From Pseudomonas sp. 10-1B (lineage in GTDB: Bacteria > Pseudomonadota > Gammaproteobacteria > Pseudomonadales > Pseudomonadaceae): a stretch of 64,000 bases of DNA. The position numbers and the translations under genes are program-made. The notes beneath the pieces were generated by a model that had not been told where the DNA came from, searched no databases, and worked only from the letters and a program-made list of their open reading frames with translations. Below, in pieces: positions 21,209 through 33,573 of this stretch (positions are counted from its first letter, which is position 1; every line of letters starts with the position of its first letter). Location of the stretch: NCBI RefSeq assembly GCF_000935045.1, contig NZ_JYKS01000024.1:80463-144462 (forward strand), in the 5' to 3' direction.

Positions 21209-21922
21209 ATGGCCCAATCGGAAACCGTTGAACGCATTCTCGATGCTGCCGAGCAGTTGTTCGCGGAAAGGGGGTTCGCCGAAACCTCGTTGCGGCTGAT
21301 TACCAGCAAGGCCGGGGTCAACCTGGCGGCGGTCAACTATCACTTCGGCTCCAAGAAGGCGCTGATCCAGGCGGTTTTCTCGCGCTTCCTCGGGCCGTTC
21401 TGCACCAGCCTCGAGCGTGAGCTGGAGCGGCGCCAGGCCAGGCCGGAGCACAAGCCCAGCCTCGAAGAGCTGCTGGAAATGCTGGTAGAGCAGGCCCTGG
21501 CCGTGCAGCCGCGCAGCAACAACGACCTGTCGATCTTCATGCGCCTGCTGGGCCTGGCCTTCAGCCAGAGCCAGGGCCACCTGCGGCGTTACCTGGAAGA
21601 CATGTACGGCAAGGTGTTCCGCCGCTACATGCTGCTGGTCAACGAGGCCGCGCCACGCATCCCTCCACTGGAGCTGTTCTGGCGCGTGCACTTCATGCTT
21701 GGTGCCGCCGCCTTCAGCATGTCTGGCATCAAGGCCCTGAGGGCGATTGCCGAAACCGATTTCGGTATCAACACCTCGATCGAGCAGGTAATGCGCCTGA
21801 TGGTGCCGTTCCTGGCTGCAGGCATGCGCGCTGACAGCGGCGTTACCGACGAGGCCATGGCGGCGGCGCAGTTGCGCCCGCGCAGCAAAAGCGGCGCCGG
21901 CGCTACCACGGCCAAAGCCTGA
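21209..21922 (+). CDS. psrA: TetR-family fatty-acid-responsive regulator PsrA
   Basis: The 237-residue protein has an N-terminal TetR helix-turn-helix (about 1-50: ILDAAEQLFAERGFAETSLR, then NYHFGSKKALI) and a helical ligand-binding domain. The sequence and the position next to lexA match PsrA, which senses long-chain fatty acids, represses itself and fatty-acid oxidation genes, and activates rpoS in Pseudomonas. ATG 21209 follows GGAG; 31 upstream in-frame codons include the operators and are not coding. fadBA, a plausible target, lies 6.6 kb away. Confidence 0.92.
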   Translation: MAQSETVERILDAAEQLFAERGFAETSLRLITSKAGVNLAAVNYHFGSKKALIQAVFSRFLGPFCTSLERELERRQARPEHKPSLEELLEMLVEQALAVQPRSNNDLSIFMRLLGLAFSQSQGHLRRYLEDMYGKVFRRYMLLVNEAAPRIPPLELFWRVHFMLGAAAFSMSGIKALRAIAETDFGINTSIEQVMRLMVPFLAAGMRADSGVTDEAMAAAQLRPRSKSGAGATTAKA

Positions 21923-21993
21923 AGGCTGGGCGGGGCGGGGCGCTTGGGCTAAGCTAGCGCCGCTTCTGTTCAGTCTTCAATGAAGGATTACCC

Positions 21994-23004
21994 ATGACCG
22001 TCAGCCTGCAAGGCTCCCTGATGGTGGATATCGCCGGTAAATGGCTGACCGCCGAAGACCGTCACCTGCTGCGCCAGCCCGAAGTGGCTGGCCTGATCAT
22101 CTTTGCCCGCAACATCGACAGCCCGCGCCAGGTGCGTGAGCTGTGCGCCTCCATCCGCGCGATTCGTCCCGACCTGATCCTGGCGGTGGACCAGGAAGGC
22201 GGCCGCGTGCAGCGCCTGCGCCAGGGCTTCGTGCGCCTGCCGGCCATGCGTGCGCTGGCCGATAACGACAACGCCGAATACCTGGCCGAGCAGTGCGGCT
22301 GGCTGATGGCGACCGAGGTGCTGGCGGTTGGCCTGGACCTCAGCTTTGCCCCGGTGCTCGACCTGGACCATCAGCGCAGCGCCGTGGTCGGCAGCCGCGC
22401 CTTCGAGGGTGACCCGCTGCGTGCCACGCAACTGGCCGGGGCGTTCATCCGCGGTATGAACGCGGCGGGCATGGCCGCGTGCGGCAAGCACTTCCCGGGG
22501 CATGGCTGGGCCGAGGCCGACTCGCATGTGGCCATCCCTACCGATGAGCGTAGCCTCGAGCAGCTGCGCCAGGCCGACCTGGTGCCGTTCAGCCGCCTGA
22601 GCGGGCAGCTGGCGGCGGTGATGCCGGCGCATGTCATCTACCCGCAGGTTGACAAGCAGCCGGCCGGCTTTTCGCGGCGTTGGCTGCAGGACATCCTGCG
22701 CGGTGAGCTGGGCTTCGACGGGGTGATCTTCAGCGATGACCTGTCGATGGCCGGTGCGCATGTGGTTGGCGATGCGGCCAGTCGTATCGAAGCGGCGTTG
22801 AGTGCCGGCTGTGACATGGGGCTGGTATGCAATGACCGGGCGGCGGCAGAGCTGGCGCTGACTGCGGCGCAGCGGATGAAGGTCAAGCCGTCGCCGCGGA
22901 TTGCGCGTATGCGCGGGCAAGGGTTCGCGCGGACTGATTATCGTCAGCAGCCGCGGTGGCTGGAGGCGTTGGCGGCGTTGAAGGAAGCCCAACTGGTCGA
23001 TTGA
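21994..23004 (+). CDS. nagZ: Beta-N-acetylhexosaminidase NagZ
   Basis: The 336-residue GH3 enzyme of peptidoglycan recycling acts in the cytoplasm and removes GlcNAc from GlcNAc-anhydroMurNAc peptides. The catalytic motif KHFPGHG (165-171) with D176 and H178 is the mobile acid/base loop of NagZ, and the nucleophile D248 lies in FSDDLSM. The product anhydroMurNAc-peptide influences ampC-type beta-lactamase induction. AAGGA precedes ATG 21994. It lies 71 bases after psrA, probably with its own start signals. Confidence 0.95.
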   Translation: MTVSLQGSLMVDIAGKWLTAEDRHLLRQPEVAGLIIFARNIDSPRQVRELCASIRAIRPDLILAVDQEGGRVQRLRQGFVRLPAMRALADNDNAEYLAEQCGWLMATEVLAVGLDLSFAPVLDLDHQRSAVVGSRAFEGDPLRATQLAGAFIRGMNAAGMAACGKHFPGHGWAEADSHVAIPTDERSLEQLRQADLVPFSRLSGQLAAVMPAHVIYPQVDKQPAGFSRRWLQDILRGELGFDGVIFSDDLSMAGAHVVGDAASRIEAALSAGCDMGLVCNDRAAAELALTAAQRMKVKPSPRIARMRGQGFARTDYRQQPRWLEALAALKEAQLVD

Positions 23005-23009
23005 CCTTG

Positions 23010-23181
23010 CTGGCCTCTTCGCGGGTAAACCCGCTCCCACAGGTGCGGCGCTGATTTGGGGATTGATGTAGGTCTGTGCTGGCCTCTTCGCGGGCTTGCC
23101 CGCTCCCACAAGTACTGCACAGGCCTCGCCAGCGGTGCGATCCCTGTGGGAGCGGGCAAGCCCGCGAAGAGGCCAGTACAG
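23010..23181. repeat. Three REP units
   Basis: A single REP unit lies at 23010-23043. A pair of 37-base arms, 23074-23110 and 23145-23181, forms an inverted repeat with one mismatch. They fill the gap between the convergent nagZ and helicase genes. Confidence 0.8.
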
Positions 23182-23200
23182 GCAGCAGAATACTCAGGCT

Positions 23201-26527
<3,327 letters not shown>

Positions 26528-26528
26528 A

Positions 26529-27101
26529 TCACTGCTCCATCATCTCCGGGTCCATCACCGGCATCTTTGGCGTACCCGGCGGCGTCACCTTCAGCAGCAG
26601 CGCCAGGTGGCCACCGTCAAGGAAGGTCAGCTGGCCACCCTTGACGTTGCTGTTGCTCTGCTTGAACTGCTCGCTTTGCAAGACACTGCCGTTGCCGTCC
26701 AGCTGGTTGACCCAGAAGTTGGCCTCGACGGCGATGAAGCGCCCTTCGGCGATGCTCAGGTTGCCTTCAATGGGGAAGTGGCCGAATTGCTCGGCGCCTT
26801 CGCCCAGGGCGATACGGCTGGGTTCGCTGCCGACCTGCTGCTGCCAGGCCTTGTGCAGCAACACGGTGTAGTCGGCGGTGGCCTCCAGGCGGGTGGCTTC
26901 GTCTTCCAACGCCAAGCGGCGCTCGGCGTCTTTTTCCAGGCGCGGGGCGCCAGCGCTCCAGTCTTCGGGGGCGAACGGGCTGGTGAAGGCGGGCACGCTG
27001 TTCTGCCGCACCAGGATCATTTCTACCTGATACAGGCCTTCGGCGAAGGCAGCTGGCGCGAACAGCGCAAGCAACAGGGTCAGGCAACGGATGGCACGCA
27101 T
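26529..27101 (-). CDS. CsiV-like periplasmic protein
   Basis: The 190-residue protein has a clear signal peptide (MRAIRCLTLLLALFAPAAFA then EG) followed by YQVEMILVRQN, the CsiV family start. The C-terminal part contains FIAVEANFWVNQLDG and GGHLALLLKVTPPG, typical of that family. CsiV binds peptidoglycan and the lytic transglycosylase-linked penicillin-binding system in Vibrio; in Pseudomonas the role is not established. It lies between mfd (10 bases upstream) and the helicase (one base downstream), so all three are probably one transcript. Confidence 0.75.
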   Translation of the reverse strand: MRAIRCLTLLLALFAPAAFAEGLYQVEMILVRQNSVPAFTSPFAPEDWSAGAPRLEKDAERRLALEDEATRLEATADYTVLLHKAWQQQVGSEPSRIALGEGAEQFGHFPIEGNLSIAEGRFIAVEANFWVNQLDGNGSVLQSEQFKQSNSNVKGGQLTFLDGGHLALLLKVTPPGTPKMPVMDPEMMEQ

Positions 27102-27111
27102 GGGTCTTCTC

Positions 27112-30100
27112 TTAGGCAGGCTGTGGGGTCAGGCGCTCGAACAGCGCCTCCAGGGTATTGAAGCGTTCGTCAGGGCGTTCCATCGGGACCAGGAAGCGGA
27201 ACTGGGTGGCGCCTTCGAACTTGTAGCGTTTGGGCTGGCCCTGGATCAGTTTGATCAGGGTCAGCGGGTCGACCGGGGTTTCGGCCTCGAATTCGAGCTT
27301 GCCGCCATTGGGGCCGGCGTCGACTTTCTTGATGCCGAGCTTTTCCGCATGCAGCTTGAGCGAGGTCAGGCGCATCAGGTTCTTGGTCGGCTCCGGCAGC
27401 AGGCCGAAGCGGTCGATCATCTCGACCTGCAGGTCCTTGAGGCCTTCTTCGTCGGCGGCCGAGGCGATGCGCTTGTACAGGATCAGCCGCGCATGCACGT
27501 CGGGCAGGTAGTCCTCGGGGATCAGCGCCGGCAGGCGCAGGTTGATCTCCGGGCCGCCGCCCAGTGGCTGCTCCAGGTTGGGTTGGGTGCCCTTGCGGAT
27601 CGCCTTGACCGCGCGTTCGAGCATTTCCATGTACAGGGTGAAGCCCACGGCCTGGATCTGCCCGCTCTGGCCTTCGCCCAGCAGCTCGCCGGCGCCGCGG
27701 ATTTCCAGGTCGTTGGTGGCCAGCACGAAGCCCGCGCCGAGGTCCTGGGTGTTGGCGATCGCCTCCAGGCGTTTCTCGGCGTCGGCGCTGACCTTCTGCC
27801 GGGTTGGCGTCAGCAGGTAGGCGTAGGCCTGGTGGTGGCTGCGGCCGACCCGGCCGCGCAGCTGGTGCAACTGGGCCAGGCCGAACTTGTCGGCGCGCTC
27901 GATGACGATGGTGTTGGCGCTGGGCACGTCGATGCCGGTTTCGATGATGGTCGAGGCCACCAGCACGTTGAAGCGCTTGTGGTAGAAGTCGCTCATCACC
28001 TGTTCCAGTTCGCGCTCGCGCATCTGCCCGTGGCCGATGCCGATGCGTGCCTCGGGAACCAGTTCGGCGAGGTCGGCGGCGCATTTCTCGATGGTTTTCA
28101 CATCGTTGTGCAAGTAGTACACCTGGCCGCCGCGCAGCAGCTCGCGCAGCAGTGCTTCCTTGACCGTGCTCTTGTTCTGTTCCATGACGAAGGTGCGTAC
28201 CGACAGGCGGCGCGCCGGTGGCGTGGCGATGATCGACAGGTCGCGCATGCCCGCCACTGCCATGTTCAGCGTGCGCGGAATCGGCGTGGCGGTCAGGGTG
28301 AGGATGTCGACCTCGCTGCGCAGGGCCTTGAGCTGTTCTTTCTGGCGTACGCCAAAGCGGTGCTCTTCGTCGATGATGGCCAGGCCCAGGTCCTTGAAGC
28401 GCACATCGTCCTGCAGCAGCTTGTGGGTGCCGATGAGGATGTCGATCTTGCCTTCGGCAAGGTCTGCGGCAGCGGCGGCCACTTCCTTGGCCGACTTGAA
28501 GCGGCTCATCACTTCCACGCTCACCGGCCAGTCGGCGAAGCGGTCGCGGAAGCTGTTGTAGTGCTGTTGGGCGAGCAGGGTGGTGGGCACCAGCACGGCC
28601 ACCTGGCGGCCACTGTGCACGGCGATGAACGCGGCGCGCATGGCCACTTCGGTCTTGCCGAAGCCAACGTCGCCGCACACCAGGCGGTCCATCGGCTTGG
28701 GCGCCAGCATGTCGGTGCGCACGGCCTCGATGGCGGCTTGCTGGTCGGGGGTTTCCTCGAACGGGAAGCCGGCGCTGAAGGTGGCGTAGTCGGCGGACGG
28801 GTCGGCAAAGGCATAGCCCTTGCGCGCGGCGCGGCGGGCATAGATGTCGAGCAGCTCGGCGGCCACGTCGCGCACCTGCTCGGCGGCCTTGCGCTTGGCC
28901 TTCTGCCAGGTCTCCGAACCCAGCCGGTGCAAGGGGGCGAGGGCATCGTCGCTACCGGTGTAGCGGGCGATCAGGTGCAGGTTGGCCACCGGCACGTACA
29001 GCTTGGCACCTTCGGCGTATTCCAGGGTGAGGAATTCGGCGGCCTGGCCCTCGATTTCCAGGGTGGCCAGGCCCAGGTAGCGGCCTACGCCATGGTCGAT
29101 GTGCACCACCGGCGCGCCTTCGCGCAGCTCGGTCAGGTTCTTGATCACCGCGTCGTTGGCGGTTTCGCCGCGTTTGTCACGGCGCCGGCGCTGCATGACC
29201 CGCTGGCCGAACAGCGGGCTTTCGGCGACCAAGGCAATGGCCGGGTCATCCAGCAGCAGGCCTTCGTCCAGCGGGGCGATGGTGATCGCCAGGCGCTCGC
29301 TACCGGTAATGAAGTCGGCCCAGCCGTCGGCGGTGTGCGGGCGCAGTTTCAGCCGTTCGAGCAGTTCCAGCAGCACTTCGCGACGGCCCGCCGATTCGGC
29401 GGTGAACAGCACGCGGCCGGGGAACTGGTCGAGGAAGTTGGCCAGCTCGGCCAATGGCTGGTTGGCCTTGGCTTCGATCGCCAGGTTGGGCAAGGCGCGT
29501 GCCGGGAAGCGCTCGCGGCCAGCGCCAGGGTCGAGGTCTTCGCTGCTGACCACCACTCGCGGCCATTGCTTGAGCCGGGCGAAGCAGTCTTCCACCGGCA
29601 GGAACAGCTCGGCTGGCGGCAGCAGCGGCCGGCTCAGGTCGCCGCGGCGGTCCTCGTAGCGGCCGCGCACGTCGTTCCAGAAGTGTTCGGCGGCTTGCTC
29701 CACGCCGGGCAGCGAGAACACCTGGGTATCGGCCGGCAGGTAGTCGAACAGTGTGGAGGTTTCTTCGAAGAACAGCGGCAGGTAGTACTCGATGCCGGCA
29801 GGGATGATGCCACTGGCCAGGTCCTGGAAGATCGCGCTGCGGCGGAAGTCGACGTCGAAGCGCTCGCGAAAGCGCGCCTTGAAGCGGGTCACTTCCTCTT
29901 TCTGCATCGGGAATTCGCGCGCCGGCAGCAGGCGCACCGAGTCGACCTTGTCGATCGAGCGCTGGGTCTCGGGGTCGAAGGTGCGCAGCGTCTCGATTTC
30001 GTCATCGAACAGGTCGATGCGGTAGGGCAGCTTGCTGCCCATCGGGAACAGGTCGATCAACGCCCCGCGCACGGCGAACTCGCCATGCTCGTAGACGGTA

Positions 30101-30561
30101 TCGACGCAGCGATAGCCGGTGGCCTCCAGGCGCGTGCGCATCTGCTCCACGTCGATGGTCTGGCCCACGTCCAGCACCAGGCTGCTGCCCAGCAGGAAGC
30201 GCGTAGGCGCCAAGCGGTGCAGGGCGGTGGTGACCGGCACCACGAGGATGCCGTGGCTCAACTCCGGCAGCCGGTAGAGGCTGGCGATGCGCTGGGAAAT
30301 GATGTCCTGGTGCGGCGAGAACAGGTCGTAGGGCAAGGTTTCCCAGTCGGGGAACGGTAGCACCGGCAGCTCCGGAGCGAAGAAGCGCAGCTCCTGTTCC
30401 AGACGGTCGGCGGCCTGGCTATCGGCCGTCAGCAGCAGGGTGAAGCGGCCAGCGCTGCTGGCGGCCTCGGCGATGGCCAGGCTGAGGGCGGCACCGGGCA
30501 GGTTGCCCCAGGTTTGTTTGCCGGCCGTGGCCGACATGTGCGGTAGGCGCAGAACTGACAC
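27112..30561 (-). CDS. mfd: Transcription-repair coupling factor
   Basis: The 1149-residue Mfd releases stalled RNA polymerase and recruits UvrA. Visible parts are a UvrB-like N-terminus (FPDWETLPYDLFSPHQDII), the RNA-polymerase-interacting domain around residue 500 (VHIDHGVGRYLGLATLE), the RecG-like motor with Walker A CGDVGFGKTEVA near 630 and DEEH box IIDEEHRFGV, and the C-terminal autoinhibitory TRCF domain. GTG 30561 is taken as start because GGAG lies 11 bases upstream; a GTG at 30573 directly abuts that GGAG. Length equals that of other Pseudomonas Mfd proteins. Confidence 0.95.
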   Translation of the reverse strand: MSVLRLPHMSATAGKQTWGNLPGAALSLAIAEAASSAGRFTLLLTADSQAADRLEQELRFFAPELPVLPFPDWETLPYDLFSPHQDIISQRIASLYRLPELSHGILVVPVTTALHRLAPTRFLLGSSLVLDVGQTIDVEQMRTRLEATGYRCVDTVYEHGEFAVRGALIDLFPMGSKLPYRIDLFDDEIETLRTFDPETQRSIDKVDSVRLLPAREFPMQKEEVTRFKARFRERFDVDFRRSAIFQDLASGIIPAGIEYYLPLFFEETSTLFDYLPADTQVFSLPGVEQAAEHFWNDVRGRYEDRRGDLSRPLLPPAELFLPVEDCFARLKQWPRVVVSSEDLDPGAGRERFPARALPNLAIEAKANQPLAELANFLDQFPGRVLFTAESAGRREVLLELLERLKLRPHTADGWADFITGSERLAITIAPLDEGLLLDDPAIALVAESPLFGQRVMQRRRRDKRGETANDAVIKNLTELREGAPVVHIDHGVGRYLGLATLEIEGQAAEFLTLEYAEGAKLYVPVANLHLIARYTGSDDALAPLHRLGSETWQKAKRKAAEQVRDVAAELLDIYARRAARKGYAFADPSADYATFSAGFPFEETPDQQAAIEAVRTDMLAPKPMDRLVCGDVGFGKTEVAMRAAFIAVHSGRQVAVLVPTTLLAQQHYNSFRDRFADWPVSVEVMSRFKSAKEVAAAAADLAEGKIDILIGTHKLLQDDVRFKDLGLAIIDEEHRFGVRQKEQLKALRSEVDILTLTATPIPRTLNMAVAGMRDLSIIATPPARRLSVRTFVMEQNKSTVKEALLRELLRGGQVYYLHNDVKTIEKCAADLAELVPEARIGIGHGQMRERELEQVMSDFYHKRFNVLVASTIIETGIDVPSANTIVIERADKFGLAQLHQLRGRVGRSHHQAYAYLLTPTRQKVSADAEKRLEAIANTQDLGAGFVLATNDLEIRGAGELLGEGQSGQIQAVGFTLYMEMLERAVKAIRKGTQPNLEQPLGGGPEINLRLPALIPEDYLPDVHARLILYKRIASAADEEGLKDLQVEMIDRFGLLPEPTKNLMRLTSLKLHAEKLGIKKVDAGPNGGKLEFEAETPVDPLTLIKLIQGQPKRYKFEGATQFRFLVPMERPDERFNTLEALFERLTPQPA

Positions 30562-30675
30562 GGGAGATTGCACTCCAAGCGTTGCGGCAAAGAGACCGAT
30601 TGTACCGGTGCCGGTGCCGGCTGTCAGGCTCGAAAGGGCATGAACGCTGGCTTGCGTGGCCGCGACAGGCGCTCA

Positions 30676-30704
30676 TTGCCCGTTACGCGTTGGGGCGTCA
30701 TAAT
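30676..30704 (+). promoter_or_regulatory. Sigma-70 promoter of gapB
   Basis: TTGCCC (30676-30681), exactly 17 bases and CATAAT (30699-30704) form a good sigma-70 promoter 40 bases before the GTG start of gapB. It lies between mfd and gapB, which are divergent. Confidence 0.6.
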
Positions 30705-30743
30705 GTAGCCCCTTTTTTCTGTCCCTACATGTGGAAGGTTCCC

Positions 30744-32192
30744 GTGACTCAGAAGCCCGACCAGTGTCTTGGTGAGTGGATCGATCGTGAAGCCCTGGCT
30801 GAAGCGATGATCCCGCTTATCGGTCAGCTCTACCGCAACAACAATGTGGTGAGCTCGATTTATGGCCGCAGCCTGATCAACCGTTCGGTTATCTCTATCC
30901 TCAAGGCGCACCGCTTTGCGCGTCATCGTCAGGCCGACGAAACCGAACTGTCCGTCCACGAGACATTCCCCCTGCTCAAGGCCATGAGCGAGCTGAAACT
31001 GGGCGCCGCTTCGGTCGACCTGGGCAAGCTGGCCAACAAGTTCAAGCAGGAAGGCAATGGCCGCACTGCCGAGCAGTTCGTCCGTGAAGAGCTGGCCGAG
31101 GTGGTTGGCCAGCAGAACGCTTCGGCGCGCAAAGGTACCGACGTCGTTCTGTACGGCTTCGGCCGCATTGGCCGCCTGCTGGCGCGCATCCTGATCGAGA
31201 AGACCGGTGGTGGTGATGGCCTGCGCCTGCGCGCCATCGTCGTGCGCAAAGGCGCCGAGAACGACCTGGTCAAGCGTGCCAGCCTGCTGCGCCGTGACTC
31301 GGTGCACGGCCCGTTCGACGGCACCATCGTCATCGATGAAGCCAACAACACCATCACCGCCAACGGCAACCTGATTCAGGTTATCTACGCCAAGAGCCCG
31401 AGCGAAGTCGACTACACCCAGTACGGCATCAACGATGCGCTGATCGTCGACAACACCGGTGTCTGGCGTGACGCCGACGGCCTCGGCCAGCACCTGGCCT
31501 GCCCGGGCGCTGCCCGCGTGATCCTCACCGCACCTGGCAAGGGCGCGCTGAAAAACATCGTGCACGGCATCAACCACGCTGACATCGCCGCCGATGACAA
31601 GATCATCTCGGCCGCTTCCTGCACCACCAACGCCATCGTGCCGGTGCTCAAGGCCATCAACGACCAGTACGGCATCGTCAATGGCCACGTCGAAACCGTT
31701 CACTCGTTCACCAACGACCAGAACCTGATCGACAACTTCCACAAGGGCAGCCGCCGTGGCCGTGCCGCGCCGCTGAACATGGTCATCACCGAAACCGGCG
31801 CCGCCACCGCTGCCGCCAAGGCACTGCCAGTGCTGAAAGGCAAGCTGACCGGCAACGCCATTCGCGTGCCGACGCCAAACGTGTCGATGGCCATCCTGAA
31901 CCTGAACCTGGAAAAGGCCACCAACCGCGACGAGATCAACGAGTACCTGCGCCAGACCGCCATGCACTCGGAACTGCACAAGCAGATCGACTACGTCAGC
32001 TCGCAGGAAGTGGTTTCGACCGACTTCGTTGGTTCGCGCCACGCCGGTGTGGTCGATGCCGAAGCCACCATCTGCAACGACAACCGCGTTGTCCTGTACG
32101 TTTGGTACGACAACGAATTCGGTTACAGCTGCCAGGTGGTTCGCGTGATGGAAGAGATGGCTGGTGTGAACCCGCCAGCGTTTCCACGCTGA
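30744..32192 (+). CDS. gapB: Glyceraldehyde-3-phosphate dehydrogenase-like, long form (GapB)
   Basis: This is a 482-residue GAPDH with an N-terminal extension of about 120 residues (contains VVSSIYGRSLINRSVISILK) before the NAD(P)-binding fold (VLYGFGRIGRLLARIL). The catalytic cysteine is C293 in AASCTTNAIV, and the C-terminal domain ends with YVWYDNEFGYSCQVVRV. It interconverts glyceraldehyde-3-phosphate and 1,3-bisphosphoglycerate; in pseudomonads this form is linked to gluconeogenesis. GTG 30744 follows GGAAGG by five bases; the alternative ATG 30729 would give 487 residues but overlies that ribosome site. Confidence 0.9.
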   Translation: MTQKPDQCLGEWIDREALAEAMIPLIGQLYRNNNVVSSIYGRSLINRSVISILKAHRFARHRQADETELSVHETFPLLKAMSELKLGAASVDLGKLANKFKQEGNGRTAEQFVREELAEVVGQQNASARKGTDVVLYGFGRIGRLLARILIEKTGGGDGLRLRAIVVRKGAENDLVKRASLLRRDSVHGPFDGTIVIDEANNTITANGNLIQVIYAKSPSEVDYTQYGINDALIVDNTGVWRDADGLGQHLACPGAARVILTAPGKGALKNIVHGINHADIAADDKIISAASCTTNAIVPVLKAINDQYGIVNGHVETVHSFTNDQNLIDNFHKGSRRGRAAPLNMVITETGAATAAAKALPVLKGKLTGNAIRVPTPNVSMAILNLNLEKATNRDEINEYLRQTAMHSELHKQIDYVSSQEVVSTDFVGSRHAGVVDAEATICNDNRVVLYVWYDNEFGYSCQVVRVMEEMAGVNPPAFPR

Positions 32193-32210
32193 TTCGCTTG
32201 TAAGGCAATG

Positions 32211-32243
32211 AAAAAACGGGAACCTTCGGGTTCCCGTTTTTTT
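32211..32243 (+). terminator. Rho-independent terminator of gapB
   Basis: AAAACGGGAACC-TTCG-GGTTCCCGTTTT with a TTCG tetraloop and a T-run of seven follows gapB by 18 bases. The A/T flanks make it bidirectional in form. Confidence 0.95.
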
Positions 32244-32259
32244 ATCCAGAATTTGTGTT

Positions 32260-32354
32260 GCCAGTGCTGGCCCTTTCGCGGGTGAACCCGCTCCCACAGG
32301 GGCCAGCGACAATCCTGTAGGAGCGGGTTCACCCGCGAAGAGGCCGGCACTGGC
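32260..32354. repeat. REP pair, 41-bp imperfect inverted repeat
   Basis: Arms 32260-32300 and 32314-32354 pair with a few mismatches (GCGGGTGAACCCGC core). The right arm ends only 17 bases before the apbE start codon, so apbE translation starts close to a stable hairpin. Confidence 0.85.
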
Positions 32355-32371
32355 AATCGAGAAATCAAACC

Positions 32372-33370
32372 TTGCGCATAGCCCTGCTTTTCATCCTCCT
32401 GCTACTCACAGCCTGCAACCAGGGCCCCACCCTGGAGCGCCTGGGCGGCCCGACCATGGGCAGCAGCTACAGCATCCAGTATGTGCGCGAGCCCGGTGGC
32501 CCGGCACCGGCCCAGGTGCAGGGGGCGGTTGAGGGCATCCTGCACGACATCGACCAGCACTACTCGACCTACCGCGGCGACTCCACCGTCAGCCAGTTCA
32601 ACCAGTTGCCCGCCAACCAGTGCCTGGCTCTGCCGGCCGACATGCTCGAACTGGTCAACTTCGGCCAGCACCTGGCCGAGCAAAGCGACGGCGCCTTCGA
32701 CCTCACCGTCGAGCCGTTGCTCGACCTGTGGGGCTTTGGCCCCCAGGCGCGTCACGAACAGGTGCCCGGCCCGCAGGCCCTGGCCCAGGTGCGTCAGCGC
32801 GTGGGCTACCGGCATTTGCACGCCGACGGCCAGGCCTTGTGCAAGGATGCCCCGGTGCAGCTCGACTTCAACAGCATTGCCGCCGGCCATGCCGTCGACC
32901 TGATTGCCGCACGCCTGCGCGCCATGGGCGTGGCCAGTTTTGTCGCCGAAGCTACCGGCGAGCTCAAGGCGGTCGGCCGCAAGCCTGATGGCAGCCCTTG
33001 GCGTATCGCCCTGGAGCTGCCCCGCGAAGACCGCCAGATCGCCCGTCAGATCATCCCGGTCAATGGCCTTGCAGTATCGACCTCGGGTGACTATCGGCAC
33101 TATTTCGAGGAGAATGGCCGGCGCTATTCGCACACCTTCGATGCCCGCCTGGGGCGCCCGGTGCAGCACGACCTGGCTGCGGTCACGGTGCTCGACGCCT
33201 CGGCGCTGCAGGCCGACGGCTATTCGACGCTGCTGTTGATCCTGGGCCCTGAACGCGGCTGGGATTTTGCCGTGGCGCATGACCTGGCTGCTGTATTGGT
33301 GACTCGGGCCGAGGGTGGCTTCGTCTCCCGAGCTACGCCCGCGTTCGAACGGGCGGTGAAAGGCGAGTGA
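32372..33370 (+). CDS. apbE: FAD:protein FMN transferase ApbE, lipoprotein
   Basis: The 332-residue protein has a lipoprotein signal (MRIALLFILLLLTAC, lipobox LTAC) and the ApbE domain: GGPTMGSSYSI at the start, LDFNSIAAGHAVDLIA (substrate-binding region) and VSTSGDYRHYFEENG. ApbE attaches FMN covalently to Thr or Ser of membrane flavoproteins such as NqrB/C and RnfG/D, at the periplasmic side. The only suitable start is TTG 32372, with at best a weak GAGAAA upstream. It lies close behind a REP pair and 200 bases before sthA. Confidence 0.9.
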   Translation: MRIALLFILLLLTACNQGPTLERLGGPTMGSSYSIQYVREPGGPAPAQVQGAVEGILHDIDQHYSTYRGDSTVSQFNQLPANQCLALPADMLELVNFGQHLAEQSDGAFDLTVEPLLDLWGFGPQARHEQVPGPQALAQVRQRVGYRHLHADGQALCKDAPVQLDFNSIAAGHAVDLIAARLRAMGVASFVAEATGELKAVGRKPDGSPWRIALELPREDRQIARQIIPVNGLAVSTSGDYRHYFEENGRRYSHTFDARLGRPVQHDLAAVTVLDASALQADGYSTLLLILGPERGWDFAVAHDLAAVLVTRAEGGFVSRATPAFERAVKGE

Positions 33371-33573
33371 AAGCGCAAGCAGGGAAGATGGCCGCCAGGG
33401 AATGGTTCACCATATGTAGTGCGGGCAAAATTGGCCTACGACGCGACCAAGGGTTAATGTGCGCGGCGTTCACGCTTGATTAGACTGCACCCGAATTTTC
33501 TCATGACGCCCCGGCGGCATGATCGCGCCCCGCGAGCGACCGTGGCTTGCGGGCCAGTTCTGAAGGAGTACGC

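Noticed and set aside
27091..30360. A 1089-codon open frame on the plus strand opposite mfd
   Set aside because: It is a high-GC shadow frame of a well-supported gene, rich in His/Gln/Val and without any domain or ribosome site.
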